Assembly: GCA_030147905.1 (NCBI GenBank)
Contig: JASBUM010000367.1
Coordinates: 1 to 13,783, forward strand
Direction: 5' to 3'
Source: Acidimangrovimonas sp.
GTDB taxonomy: Bacteria > Pseudomonadota > Alphaproteobacteria > Rhodobacterales > Rhodobacteraceae
Length of the DNA: 13,783 nt
Under the pieces are notes generated by a model, which saw only the letters and a list, made by a program, of their open reading frames with translations, ran no database searches and was not told the DNA's origin. Positions 1 through 7,124 of this stretch are shown here, piece by piece. Made by a program: the position numbers and the translations under genes. How positions within the stretch are numbered: the stretch's first letter is position 1; every line of letters begins with the position of its first letter.

Positions 1-290
<290 letters not shown>

Positions 291-305
291 CGGATCCGGA
301 CGGAA

Positions 306-335
306 TTGGGCGCGACCCTTCGGGGACGCGCCCAA
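306..335 (+). terminator. Hairpin with UUCG-type loop after katG
   Basis: Arms 306-314 (TTGGGCGCG) and 327-335 (CGCGCCCAA) are perfectly complementary. Between them CCC-TTCG-GGG (316-325) extends the stem past an A/A mismatch and closes it with a UUCG tetraloop. It lies 15 nt past the katG stop. There is no T-tract after it, so it may be a Rho-assisted terminator or an mRNA 3'-end stabiliser rather than a classic intrinsic terminator. Confidence 0.55.
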
Positions 336-338
336 GGG

Positions 339-382
339 GGTGATCGCGGGCACCGCACCTGCAATCCGCACCCGCGATCACC
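339..382. terminator. 12-bp perfect inverted repeat between convergent genes
   Basis: GGTGATCGCGGG (339-350) and CCCGCGATCACC (371-382) are exact reverse complements separated by 20 nt. The repeat sits between the 3' ends of katG (plus) and the aldolase gene (minus), where a bidirectional terminator is expected. It lacks a clear U-tract on either strand. Symmetry is seen directly; the terminator role is inferred from position. Confidence 0.5.
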
Positions 383-416
383 TCCACAGTCGGAACGGAA
401 ACCGACGCGGCGACGA

Positions 417-1229
417 TCAGTCGAACATGTCCGGCTGATCGGCTTTCAACTGGTTCCAGATCGTCTGGAAATGCAGCCAGCCGATGTAATCGCTTCCGAC
501 ATGTTCGCGGCTGTAGCGCGCCCTGTCATCCGGGACGCGGATGGGCGTGATGCCGCTGGCGGCGATGTCGAGCTGCTGCTTGCAGCACCGCTCCAGCGCG
601 ATGAACCAAAAGGCCGCGGAATCGATGCTGTGGCGGCTGGCCGTCAGCAGCCCGTGATTCTGATGGAGCGCGGCCTTGACGCCCTTGAACGCCTTCGCCA
701 CGTCCGTGCCGGCATGGTTTTCCACCGCCACGGCGCCAGCCTGGTCACCGATCACCACATGGTCCTCGAAGAAGGCGCAGGCATCCTGGGTGATCGGGTC
801 GATCGGCCGGCCGGTCGCACACCAAGCGGTACCGTAGACGGTATGCGCATGGCACATGGCGATGATGTCGGGATGTTCCTCGTGCACGTTTGCATGCAGG
901 ACGAATCCCGCGCGGTTGACGGCGTGGTCGCCTTCGATGACGCGCCCGACATGATCGACGAGGATCAGGTTGGACATCTTCACCTTGGCGAAATGGACGC
1001 ACATCGGGTTGGTCCAGTAAAGCTCGGGCCGGGCCGGATCGCGGACGGTCAGATGGCCGGCGAAGCCGTAGTCAAACCCCTGAAGCGCGAAGGCGCGGCA
1101 GGCCGCAACCAGCCGCTCCTTGCGGTGGCGCCGCTCGGCGTCGACATTCTCGAATTCCTGCTGTTCGGGAAAGATCAGCCCTTCCTGTTCGGGTTGGTAG
1201 ATCGAGATTCGTTTGCCCAGATCCAACAT
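417..1229 (-). CDS. Class II aldolase/adducin-family protein
   Basis: A 270-aa cytoplasmic metalloenzyme of the class II aldolase/adducin fold, whose members do retro-aldol cleavage, epimerisation or decarboxylation of small hydroxyacids and sugars. The zinc site is visible as CHAH (H127, H129) and HQNHG (H192). Other subfamily landmarks are GFAGHLTVRDP (56-65), YWTNP (71-75) and PITQDACAFFEDH (145-157). Where L-fuculose-phosphate aldolase has its catalytic Glu (SSE before the first His), this protein reads AGFVLH, so sugar-phosphate aldolase activity should not be assumed. The long subfamily common in fungi and proteobacteria looks the same. The start is ATG at 1227-1229, behind an excellent Shine-Dalgarno (AGGAGGAACC); the frame stays open upstream, but no better start is seen. 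It is divergent from the LysR-type gene, its probable regulator. Substrate unknown. Confidence 0.85.
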   Translation of the reverse strand: MLDLGKRISIYQPEQEGLIFPEQQEFENVDAERRHRKERLVAACRAFALQGFDYGFAGHLTVRDPARPELYWTNPMCVHFAKVKMSNLILVDHVGRVIEGDHAVNRAGFVLHANVHEEHPDIIAMCHAHTVYGTAWCATGRPIDPITQDACAFFEDHVVIGDQAGAVAVENHAGTDVAKAFKGVKAALHQNHGLLTASRHSIDSAAFWFIALERCCKQQLDIAASGITPIRVPDDRARYSREHVGSDYIGWLHFQTIWNQLKADQPDMFD

Positions 1230-1264
1230 GGTTCCTCCTGTCCGGCCGGTCGCCGCGCGCTCGT

Positions 1265-1284
1265 CCGCCGTCGCCCGACGGCGG
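1265..1284 (-). promoter_or_regulatory. GC-rich hairpin in the aldolase leader
   Basis: CCGCCGTC (1265-1272) and GACGGCGG (1277-1284) form a perfect 8-bp stem with a 4-nt loop. It lies 36-55 nt upstream of the aldolase start codon, probably inside the mRNA leader. It could stabilise or attenuate the transcript. No T-tract follows in the minus direction. The role is unproven. Confidence 0.35.
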
Positions 1285-1337
1285 CTCCATCCGGCTTCAC
1301 ACTGGGCGCAAGCTGCGGCAGGATCAACGAAACGGCC

Positions 1338-1354
1338 GCAATAACACTTATCGC
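1338..1354. promoter_or_regulatory. AT-rich dyad, candidate LysR operator
   Basis: ATAA-CAC-TTAT (1341-1351) is a perfect dyad in a GC-rich divergent intergenic region, with flanking GC/GC pairs taking it to 17 nt. It is 51 nt upstream of the LysR-type start and about 110 nt upstream of the aldolase start, where LysR-family regulators typically bind. It does not match a strict T-N11-A motif, so the assignment rests on position and symmetry. Confidence 0.35.
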
Positions 1355-1404
1355 GCTGCGGGTGCGGCCGGGCCGTTGCGGATCCGCGCGTCAGGGGGCA
1401 AGGG

Positions 1405-2310
1405 ATGAAGGACGACCGCCTGGTGGCGATGCGGGTCTTTCTGGCGGTCGTGGATGGCGGGGGCTTCACCGCCGCCGCCCGGCAACTGGGTGTGAGCCAG
1501 CCCTTCGTCAGCCAGAGCATGCAGCGGCTGGAAGAGCGGCTTGGCGCAAGGCTTCTGCACCGCACGACGCGGGGCCACCGGCTGACCACGGAGGGCGAGG
1601 ATTTCGTCCGTGGCGCCCGGCGCGCGCTGGCCGCGATCGACGAGGCCGAAGCGGGCCTCGCCCAGAGCCATGCCAGCCCGGGCGGCCACCTGCGAGTCTC
1701 GGCCCCGGTCGCCTTCGGGCTCGATCGTGTCGTACCGCTGCTTCCCGCGTTTCTTGCGCGCCATCCGGCGATCTCGCTCGACCTGCGGCTGACCGATGAC
1801 AGCGAGAACCTGATTGACGAGCGCATCGACGTGGCCATCCGCATGGGCCGGTTACCCGATTCCCGCCTGATGCACCGGCGATTGTGCGGCCTTCAGCGCG
1901 TCGTGGTGGCGGCGCCCGACCTGCTGCGGCGCCACCCGGCGCCGCGACAGCCCGCCGATCTGGCGTCGATGCCCTGCCTGGCCTGGGACGGCGCGCGCGA
2001 ACATCTCAACCGGTGGCATTTCGTCGTCGACGGCACGCCCTTCGTGTTCCGCGCGCGCAGCCGCTTTCACAGCAACGACGGCATGGCGCTGTACCAGATG
2101 TGCCTGCAGGGGGTCGGCGTGATGCGCCTGGCCGAACATCTGGCGCGGCCCGCGATCGCCGAGGGCAGGCTGGTGCAATTGCTTGCCGATCATACCGCCG
2201 AGGACGACAGCGCGATCTACGCGGTCTTCCTGCCTGACAACCATATCCTGCCCAGATTGCGCGTCTTCATCGACCATCTGGCCGGGGCCTTCCGCCCGGA
2301 GCCGTGGTAG
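1405..2310 (+). CDS. LysR-family transcriptional regulator
   Basis: A 301-aa DNA-binding regulator of normal LysR-family length. The N-terminal winged helix-turn-helix is clear: FTAAARQLGVSQPFVSQSMQ at residues 21-40, followed by RLEERLGARLLHRTTRG (41-57) and the linker helix. Residues from about 90 onward form the periplasmic-binding-protein-like effector domain (HLRVSAPVAFGLDRVVPLLP, later ERIDVAIRMGRLPDSRL), resembling the large group of LysR regulators with short-chain or aromatic ligands. The ATG at 1405 follows AGGGGG at 1393-1398; the stop is TAG at 2308-2310. It is divergent from the aldolase-family gene across 175 nt containing a 17-nt AT-rich dyad. Regulation of that gene, and autoregulation, are the default inference. 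The inducer cannot be read from the sequence. Confidence 0.93.
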   Translation: MKDDRLVAMRVFLAVVDGGGFTAAARQLGVSQPFVSQSMQRLEERLGARLLHRTTRGHRLTTEGEDFVRGARRALAAIDEAEAGLAQSHASPGGHLRVSAPVAFGLDRVVPLLPAFLARHPAISLDLRLTDDSENLIDERIDVAIRMGRLPDSRLMHRRLCGLQRVVVAAPDLLRRHPAPRQPADLASMPCLAWDGAREHLNRWHFVVDGTPFVFRARSRFHSNDGMALYQMCLQGVGVMRLAEHLARPAIAEGRLVQLLADHTAEDDSAIYAVFLPDNHILPRLRVFIDHLAGAFRPEPW

Positions 2311-2317
2311 GTGCCCG

Positions 2318-2335
2318 ACAGCCGATTCCGGCTGT
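2318..2335 (+). terminator. Hairpin after the LysR-family gene
   Basis: ACAGCCG (2318-2324) and CGGCTGT (2329-2335) form a perfect 7-bp stem with the loop ATTC, beginning 7 nt after the LysR stop. No U-run follows. It is a plausible terminator or 3'-end stabiliser before the convergent tRNA-Thr. Confidence 0.45.
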
Positions 2336-2389
2336 GTCGTCGCCCCGCGTGACGCGGAGCCTTGCGTGATCGAGGGGGGGTGCGCGGCG

Positions 2390-2408
2390 CGGTCGGTCTC
2401 GCCGACCG
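2390..2408 (-). terminator. Hairpin downstream of tRNA-Thr
   Basis: CGGTCGG (2390-2396) and CCGACCG (2402-2408) form a perfect 7-bp stem with a 5-nt loop. It lies 26 nt past the 3' end of the minus-strand tRNA-Thr, so it may end or stabilise that transcript. A T-tract is absent. Confidence 0.4.
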
Positions 2409-2434
2409 GAAGGTCCCCGAACAGGGAATTCGGG

Positions 2435-2509
2435 TGGTGCTGCCGGAGAGATTTGAACTCTCGGCCTCTCCCTTACCAAGGGAGTGCTCTACCCCTGAGC
2501 TACGGCAGC
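2435..2509 (-). tRNA. tRNA-Thr (anticodon GGU)
   Basis: Read on the minus strand the cloverleaf is complete. The acceptor stem is GCTGCCG/CGGCAGC. The D arm is GCTC-AGGGGTA-GAGC. The anticodon stem-loop is CTCCC-TTGGTAA-GGGAG, giving anticodon GGT. The T arm is GAGAG-TTCAAAT-CTCTC. The discriminator is A and the terminal CCA is encoded (2435-2437). All stems pair perfectly. It decodes ACC and ACU threonine codons. It stands alone, convergent with the LysR gene and divergent from the murA block. Confidence 0.97.
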
Positions 2510-2523
2510 GATCTTCGCGGGGG

Positions 2524-2552
2524 TGATTAGACGCAATCGCGCGGCGGCGCAA
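2524..2552 (-). promoter_or_regulatory. Candidate sigma-70 promoter for tRNA-Thr
   Basis: On the minus strand TTGCGC (2552-2547, -35) and TAATCA (2529-2524, -10) are separated by exactly 17 nt. A start near 2517 would sit a few bases before the mature tRNA 5' end at 2509. The spacing is ideal, but the hexamers are only partial consensus matches. Confidence 0.5.
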
Positions 2553-2595
2553 GCACAATATGGACCCGCGCCGATGCTTCGGTTAGACAGTGCGG

Positions 2596-2748
2596 ATGAA
2601 GGACAAATCGGCCAGTACCGACCCGCGCAAGCCCGGCGAAGACGACCGCAAGGCCCGTCTCAAGGCAGCGCTGAAGGCCAATATCGCCCGGCGAAAGGCA
2701 CAGATCCGGGCGCGCGGTGCGGCGGCTTCGACAAACAAGAACGATTGA
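2596..2748 (+). CDS. Small basic conserved-type protein upstream of murA (50 aa)
   Basis: An unrecognised 50-aa highly charged protein: ATG 2596-2598, stop TGA 2746-2748. It begins MKDKSASTDPRKPGEDDRKA, and its central part, ARLKAALKANIARRKAQIRA, should form an amphipathic basic helix. The tail is Ala/Asn/Lys-rich. It has no signal peptide, membrane segment or cysteine. Two points support it as a real gene. The murA Shine-Dalgarno (AGGA, 2748-2751) overlaps its stop codon, as in tightly packed operons. I also recall similar short KANxARRKAQ proteins in front of murA in Rhodobacterales. No strong ribosome-binding site precedes its own ATG. The function is unknown; the basic helix is compatible with RNA, DNA or acidic-protein contact, but that is only a possibility. 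Confidence 0.7.
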   Translation: MKDKSASTDPRKPGEDDRKARLKAALKANIARRKAQIRARGAAASTNKND

Positions 2749-2757
2749 GGACGGCAG

Positions 2758-4023
2758 ATGGATTCGATACTTGTGCGTGGCGGCGGCGCGCTGCGCGGCA
2801 CGATCGCGATCGCGGGCGCCAAGAACGCCTGCCTGACGCTGATGCCCGCGACGCTGCTGTCGGATGAGCCGCTGACTCTGACCAACGCGCCGCGACTTTC
2901 CGACATCAAGACCATGACGCGCCTGCTGCAATCGCTTGGCGCCGAGGTCTCCAGCCTGCAGGACGGAAAGGTGCTCGCCCTGTCGAGCCATGACCTGAAC
3001 AACCTCACGGCCGATTACGACATCGTCCGCAAGATGCGGGCCTCGTTCCTGGTGCTGGGGCCGATGCTCGCACGGATGGGGCGCGCGGTGGTCTCGCTGC
3101 CGGGCGGTTGCGCGATCGGGGCGCGGCCGGTCGATCTGCACCTGCAGGCCCTTGCGGCGCTGGGGGCGGAACTTGACCTGCGCGACGGCTACGTTCATGC
3201 CGCGGCACCGGGCGGGCTGCGTGGTGCGGTGGTTGAATTCCCGATGGTCTCGGTAGGTGCCACGGAGAATGCCCTGATGGCGGCGACGCTTGCACGCGGC
3301 ACCACGGTTCTGAAGAACGCGGCCCGCGAACCGGAGATCACCGACCTTGCCGATTGCCTGTCCAAGATGGGCGCGCGGATCGAGGGCGCCGGCACCGCCG
3401 AGATCACCATCGAGGGGGTCGACCGGCTGGGCGGCGCCACCCATCCGGTCATCGCAGACCGGATCGAGCTGGGCACTTATATGCTGGCGCCAGCCCTGTG
3501 CGGGGGCGAGGTCGAGTTCCTCGGCGGGCGGATCGACCTGCTGGGCGCGTTTTGCGAAAAGCTCGACGCGGCCGGCATCGCGGTGGAAGAGACCGATCGC
3601 GGCGTCAGGGTGGCGCGCCGCAACGGACGGCTCGACGCCGTCGACGTCGTCACCGCGCCCTTTCCCGGCTTTCCGACCGATCTTCAGGCACAGATGATGG
3701 CGCTTCTGTGCACCGCCGACGGCGTTTCGGTGCTGGAGGAGCGGATCTTCGAGAACCGATTCATGCATGCGCCCGAACTGATCCGCATGGGCGCACGGAT
3801 CGACGTTCATGGCGGCCATGCGAAGGTCACCGGCGTCGAGCGGCTGCGCGGCGCACGGGTGATGGCGACCGATCTGCGGGCCTCCGTGTCGCTGGTTCTT
3901 GCCGGACTCGCCGCCGAGGGCGAGACGCTGGTCAGCCGCGTCTATCATCTGGACCGCGGCTATGAGAGGCTTGAGGAGAAGCTCGGCGCATGCGGCGCCA
4001 GGATCGAACGGGTGGCGGGCTGA
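2758..4023 (+). CDS. murA: UDP-N-acetylglucosamine 1-carboxyvinyltransferase MurA
   Basis: Cytoplasmic enzyme that transfers enolpyruvate from PEP to UDP-GlcNAc, the first committed step of peptidoglycan synthesis and the fosfomycin target. At 421 aa it is of standard length. Substrate-binding K22-N23 sits in [15 protein letters not shown], and catalytic C118 sits in [20 protein letters not shown] with R123 beside it. Other landmarks are ENALMAA (170-176), [13 protein letters not shown] with the catalytic-type Asp D308, and [13 protein letters not shown] (397-409) with the conserved Arg. The cysteine, not the fosfomycin-resistant Asp, is present. The start is ATG 2758, with AGGA overlapping the preceding stop. 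The next gene overlaps it by one base (TGATG), so the two are probably translationally coupled. Confidence 0.98.
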   Translation: MDSILVRGGGALRGTIAIAGAKNACLTLMPATLLSDEPLTLTNAPRLSDIKTMTRLLQSLGAEVSSLQDGKVLALSSHDLNNLTADYDIVRKMRASFLVLGPMLARMGRAVVSLPGGCAIGARPVDLHLQALAALGAELDLRDGYVHAAAPGGLRGAVVEFPMVSVGATENALMAATLARGTTVLKNAAREPEITDLADCLSKMGARIEGAGTAEITIEGVDRLGGATHPVIADRIELGTYMLAPALCGGEVEFLGGRIDLLGAFCEKLDAAGIAVEETDRGVRVARRNGRLDAVDVVTAPFPGFPTDLQAQMMALLCTADGVSVLEERIFENRFMHAPELIRMGARIDVHGGHAKVTGVERLRGARVMATDLRASVSLVLAGLAAEGETLVSRVYHLDRGYERLEEKLGACGARIERVAG

Positions 4024-4499
4024 TGACGGATGCACGTTTCGAAGACGGCGGCGAACGACCGCTCAATCTTGCGGCGGCGGATGGCGACGACCTGGGGGTG
4101 ATCGCGACCCTGGTGCAGGACGCGGTCTTCTCGGCTGCTGACATCGCCTATCAGCCGGGGCGGCGGCGGCTGGCCATTCTGATCAACCGCTTTCGCTGGG
4201 AGGACCGCGAGGCGGCCGAACGTGCCGGGCGCGCCTATGAACGTGTGCGCGCCATCCTTGTGGTAGACGACGTGACGCGGGTGCGCAGCCAGGGTTTCGA
4301 CCGACATGACGGCGATCTGGTGCTGTCGCTTCTCACGCTGACCTTCACTGCCGGCGCGGACGGCACCGGGACGCTGCTGCTGACGCTGGCGGGCGACGGT
4401 GAAATCGCCGCCGAGGTCGAGGCCGTGAACCTTACGCTGAAGGACGTGACACGGCCCTATGCGGCGCCCTCGGGGCAGGCGCCCCGTCATCCCGACTGA
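4023..4499 (+). CDS. DUF2948-family protein
   Basis: A 158-aa soluble protein that I recognise as DUF2948, an alphaproteobacterial family of unknown function usually found directly after murA. The sequence has no signal peptide or membrane helix. Recognisable segments are LNLAAADGDDLGVIATLVQD (15-34), RRLAILINRFRWED (near 50-63), YERVRAILVVDDVTRVRSQG (about 74-93) and LSLLTLTFTA (about 102-111). The C-terminus (IAAEVEAVNLTLKDV) resembles a beta-rich closing region. The ATG at 4023-4025 overlaps the murA stop in TGATG. An in-frame upstream start at 3990 would lie inside murA and is less likely. Its role is unknown; the coupling suggests expression in step with MurA, but no biochemical link is shown. 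Confidence 0.88.
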   Translation: MTDARFEDGGERPLNLAAADGDDLGVIATLVQDAVFSAADIAYQPGRRRLAILINRFRWEDREAAERAGRAYERVRAILVVDDVTRVRSQGFDRHDGDLVLSLLTLTFTAGADGTGTLLLTLAGDGEIAAEVEAVNLTLKDVTRPYAAPSGQAPRHPD

Positions 4500-4505
4500 A
4501 TTCGC

Positions 4506-4521
4506 CCCGGCCGGCGCCGGG
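4506..4521 (+). terminator. GC hairpin between DUF2948 and hisD
   Basis: CCCGGC (4506-4511) and GCCGGG (4516-4521) form a 6-bp stem with a CGGC loop, 7 nt after the DUF2948 stop. No T-tract follows, so it may be only a pause or 3' processing structure in a 129-nt gap. It leaves open whether hisD has its own promoter. Confidence 0.3.
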
Positions 4522-4628
4522 CATCGCCCGACCGGCAGGCGCAAGGGGCGGATGCGCGGACGGAACCAACCGATGCGTGCTTGAGACCCCGGGAGCCGCG
4601 GGTTATGGGAGGGCTGCAGGAGAATGCC

Positions 4629-5936
4629 ATGCCCGTGAACCTTTCCACCACCGACCCCGCCTTCGAGACCGGTTTCGCCCGACTGCTTGGCGCCAAGCGC
4701 GAAGATGCGCCCGACGTCGACGAGGCAGTGGCGCGGATCATCGACGATGTCCGCACCCGGGGCGACGCCGCGCTGATCGCGTTGACGGAACGGTTCGACC
4801 GGCTCGTCCTCACGCCCGACAGGCTTGCCTTTTCGTCCGCCGAGATCGATGCCGAATGCGCGCGCGTCCCCGCCGCGGAACGTGCGGCGCTGGAACTGGC
4901 CGCCGAACGCATTCGCGCCTATCACGTCCGCCAGATGCCTGCCGACCTCAGCTGGCGCGATCCCGAGGGTGCCACGCTTGGCTGGCGCTGGACGCCGGTA
5001 TCGGCGGCCGGGCTCTACGTGCCGGGGGGGCTGGCCTCCTATCCGTCCTCGGTGCTGATGAATGCGATCCCCGCAAAGGTGGCGGGGGTGGAACGGCTGG
5101 TGATCTGCGCGCCGACACCCGGGGGGCAGGCCAATCCGCTCGTCCTTCTGGCGGCGCGGCTCGCCGGGGTGGAGACGGTCTATCGCATCGGCGGGGCCCA
5201 GGCGATCGCGGCGCTGGCCTACGGCACCGAGACGATCGCCGCGGTGGACAAGATCACCGGCCCGGGCAACGCCTATGTGGCGGCGGCCAAGCGTCGGGTC
5301 TTCGGCCGCGTCGGCATCGACATGATCGCCGGCCCCTCCGAGATCCTCGTGATCGCCGATCGCGACAACGATCCCGACTGGATCGCGCTCGACCTGCTGA
5401 GCCAGGCCGAGCATGACGAAAGCGCGCAGTCGATCCTGATCACCGACGACGCAGCCTTCGCACAAGCGGTGGAGCGGGCAGTCTCTGCACGGCTCGAAAC
5501 GCTGGAGCGACGCGCGATCGCGGGGGCGAACTGGCGCGATTTCGGCGCCGTGATCGTCGTGCGCGACCTGTCGGAGGCGGCGGCGCTGTCGAACCGGGTG
5601 GCGCCCGAGCATCTGGAGCTGTGCGTGGCCGACCCCGAGGCCCTGGCCGGCGAGATCACCCATGCGGGTGCCATCTTCCTCGGCCGCTGGACGCCCGAGG
5701 CGATCGGCGATTACGTCGGCGGGCCGAACCATGTCCTGCCCACGGCGCGCTCGGCACGGTTCTCCAGCGGGTTGTCGGTGATGGACTTTCTCAAGCGCAC
5801 GACAATCGCGAAGATGACACCCGAAGCCCTGGGCGCGATCGGGCCCGCGGCGGAATGCCTGGCGCGTTCCGAGGGGCTGGAAGCGCACGGATTGTCGGTG
5901 GGCGCGCGGCTCGCCGCGCTCAACCGCCCAAGCTGA
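4629..5936 (+). CDS. hisD: Histidinol dehydrogenase HisD
   Basis: Zinc- and NAD-dependent cytoplasmic enzyme for the last two oxidations of histidine biosynthesis, L-histidinol to L-histidine. At 435 aa it matches the family. Motifs in order are GWRWTPVSAAGLYVPGG (118-134), KITGPGNAYVAAAKRRVFG (208-226), GIDMIAGPSEILVIAD (229-244), SQAEHDESAQ (258-267) with zinc-type ligands Q259 and H262, PEHLEL (326-331) with the catalytic pair E327-H328, and DYVGGPNHVLPTARSARF (361-378) with D361. H420 near the C-terminus completes the metal site. The start is ATG 4629 behind AGGAG (4618-4622); upstream in-frame starts lack such a site. The hisG/hisZ or hisI genes are not adjacent, so this is a dispersed his gene, as is usual in alphaproteobacteria. 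Confidence 0.98.
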   Translation: MPVNLSTTDPAFETGFARLLGAKREDAPDVDEAVARIIDDVRTRGDAALIALTERFDRLVLTPDRLAFSSAEIDAECARVPAAERAALELAAERIRAYHVRQMPADLSWRDPEGATLGWRWTPVSAAGLYVPGGLASYPSSVLMNAIPAKVAGVERLVICAPTPGGQANPLVLLAARLAGVETVYRIGGAQAIAALAYGTETIAAVDKITGPGNAYVAAAKRRVFGRVGIDMIAGPSEILVIADRDNDPDWIALDLLSQAEHDESAQSILITDDAAFAQAVERAVSARLETLERRAIAGANWRDFGAVIVVRDLSEAAALSNRVAPEHLELCVADPEALAGEITHAGAIFLGRWTPEAIGDYVGGPNHVLPTARSARFSSGLSVMDFLKRTTIAKMTPEALGAIGPAAECLARSEGLEAHGLSVGARLAALNRPS

Positions 5937-5996
5937 AATGCGCCGGCACCCAAGGCCGCGCCGGACCGGAGATGCCCGCCCAGCGGAGAACAGCGG

Positions 5997-6479
5997 ATGA
6001 CGAACGCCCGCCTTTGCCATGTCGAGATCGACGATTCCGGTCTGGCCCCGCCCACGCCCGAGATCGAACAGGAACGTCGCGTAGCGATCTTCGATCTTCT
6101 CGAGGACAACCGTTTTGCGCTTCCCGCGCGCGACGACCGCGAGCCGCCCGACGGCCCTTACCGGCTGCGTCTGGCGATCGACGAGGGCCGGCTCGTCTTC
6201 GACATCGGCGACGAGAGAGGCGCGCCAGTCGCGGCCTTCCACCTGTCGCTGGGGCCTTTCCGGCAGGTGGTGAAGGACTACTTTCAGATCTGTGAGAGCT
6301 ATTTCGAGGCGGTCAAGCGCCTGCCTCCGTCGCAGATCGAGGCGATAGACATGGCCCGGCGCGGGATCCACAACGAGGGTGCGCGCTTGCTTCAGGAGCG
6401 GCTGGCGGGCAAGGCGGAGGTAGACGCACCGACCGCGCGGCGGCTTTTCACCCTGATCTGCGTGCTTCACTGGGGCTAG
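5997..6479 (+). CDS. UPF0262-family protein
   Basis: A 160-aa soluble protein that I recognise as UPF0262, an alphaproteobacterial family of unknown function that commonly follows hisD. Characteristic stretches are IEQERRVAIFDLLEDNRFAL (23-42), GPYRLRLAID (53-62), FHLSLGPFRQVVKDYFQICE (about 81-100), SYFEAVKRLPPSQIEAIDMA (about 101-120) and the arginine-rich GIHNEGARLLQERL. The C-terminus is RLFTLICVLHWG. There is no signal peptide or transmembrane segment. The start is ATG 5997, with a GGAGA-like site upstream. The stop TAG abuts the ATG of the next gene with no gap, which implies translational coupling. No catalytic motif is recognisable and I assign no function. Confidence 0.9.
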   Translation: MTNARLCHVEIDDSGLAPPTPEIEQERRVAIFDLLEDNRFALPARDDREPPDGPYRLRLAIDEGRLVFDIGDERGAPVAAFHLSLGPFRQVVKDYFQICESYFEAVKRLPPSQIEAIDMARRGIHNEGARLLQERLAGKAEVDAPTARRLFTLICVLHWG

Positions 6480-6959
6480 ATGGTGGGGGCATTGCCGACA
6501 TCGGTATTGTTCTGTTGCGACCATAACGCGGTGCGCTCGCCGATGGCCGAGGGCCTGATGAAGAAATTCTACGGTCAGGCCTGCTATGTCCAGTCGGCCG
6601 GCGTGCGCAGCGACGGGGAGATTGACGGGTTCTCAATCGCGGTCTGCGCCGAACTGGGCGTGGAACTGGCCCGCCATCGAAGCCGGAGCTTCCAGGAGAT
6701 GCGCGAATGGGGCGATGACCTGTCCGGCTTCGACCTCGTGGTGGCGCTCTCGCCGGCAAGCCAGCGCATGGCGCTGGAGCTGACGCGCTACTACCACCTC
6801 GACGTCGAATACTGGCCCATCCTCGATCCCACCGGCCTTGGCGAGACGCGCGAGACCAAGCTGGCCGCCTATCGCCAGGCACGCGACCAGATCCGCGACC
6901 GGATGATCGCGCGATTCGGGCCGCCCACGGCAACCGGCAACCGATCCGACGAGGCCTGA
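6480..6959 (+). CDS. Low-molecular-weight phosphatase / arsenate-reductase-fold protein
   Basis: A 159-aa protein with the LMW protein tyrosine phosphatase fold. The P-loop is near the N-terminus, [19 protein letters not shown] (9-27): C13-X5-R19-S20 fits the CX5R(S/T) signature. The usual general-acid element near the C-terminus is present as WPILDPTG, with D116-P117. It therefore looks catalytically complete. It could be a phosphotyrosine/phosphoarginine phosphatase or, less likely, an arsenate reductase; the paired thiols used by ArsC-type reductases are not obvious, although C12 next to C13 is unusual. ATG 6480 follows the UPF0262 stop immediately, with only weak Shine-Dalgarno matches, so it is probably coupled to the gene before it. 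The substrate is unknown; the genomic position is typical of Rhodobacterales. Confidence 0.87.
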   Translation: MVGALPTSVLFCCDHNAVRSPMAEGLMKKFYGQACYVQSAGVRSDGEIDGFSIAVCAELGVELARHRSRSFQEMREWGDDLSGFDLVVALSPASQRMALELTRYYHLDVEYWPILDPTGLGETRETKLAAYRQARDQIRDRMIARFGPPTATGNRSDEA

Positions 6960-7055
6960 TCCGCCGGTTTGAGCAGCAGGCCGAGGCGACCCGGCGGCAT
7001 GGGCCGAAGTTGGCCGCGCGCCGCATGCAGGGCCGGCCCATTTCCGCCACGTCCG

Positions 7056-7079
7056 GCGAATCAATATCGGGCGATTCGC
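7056..7079. promoter_or_regulatory. Inverted repeat upstream of infA
   Basis: GCGAATC (7056-7062) and GATTCGC (7073-7079) are perfect 7-nt arms with a 10-nt AT-rich spacer. The repeat lies just upstream of the candidate infA -35 element, so it could be an operator. It may also serve as a 3' hairpin of the upstream transcript, about 100 nt past the phosphatase stop. Confidence 0.35.
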
Positions 7080-7088
7080 ACTTTGGCC

Positions 7089-7117
7089 TTGAAATGCCGA
7101 ATATTCGGGCGCATCTA
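7089..7117 (+). promoter_or_regulatory. Candidate promoter for infA-maf-rne-yacG
   Basis: TTGAAA (7089-7094) and CATCTA (7112-7117) are 17 nt apart, in the most AT-rich patch of the 203-nt gap before infA. The spacer contains a 12-bp perfect palindrome, CCGAATATTCGG (7097-7108), which could be an operator placed between the two hexamers. A start would fall near 7124. The -10 is a weak match. Confidence 0.4.
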
Positions 7118-7124
7118 CATGCGC

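Noticed and set aside
306..1799. A 497-codon plus-strand open frame over the aldolase gene
   Set aside because: It runs antisense to a clear class II aldolase and then out of frame into the LysR gene; no family similarity.
1230..1844. N-terminal extension of the aldolase frame
   Set aside because: The frame is open but overlaps the LysR gene antisense; the strong AGGAGGAACC site fixes the start at 1229.
2527..4035. A 502-codon minus-strand open frame opposite murA
   Set aside because: Shadow of murA; its composition is Arg/His/Gln-rich with no domain, and it would also cover the small ORF and the tRNA promoter.
3960..6524. An 854-codon minus-strand open frame opposite DUF2948, hisD and UPF0262
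   Set aside because: It is antisense to three recognisable proteins, is rich in Arg/His/Gln/Pro, matches no family and arises from the high GC content of the codon third positions.
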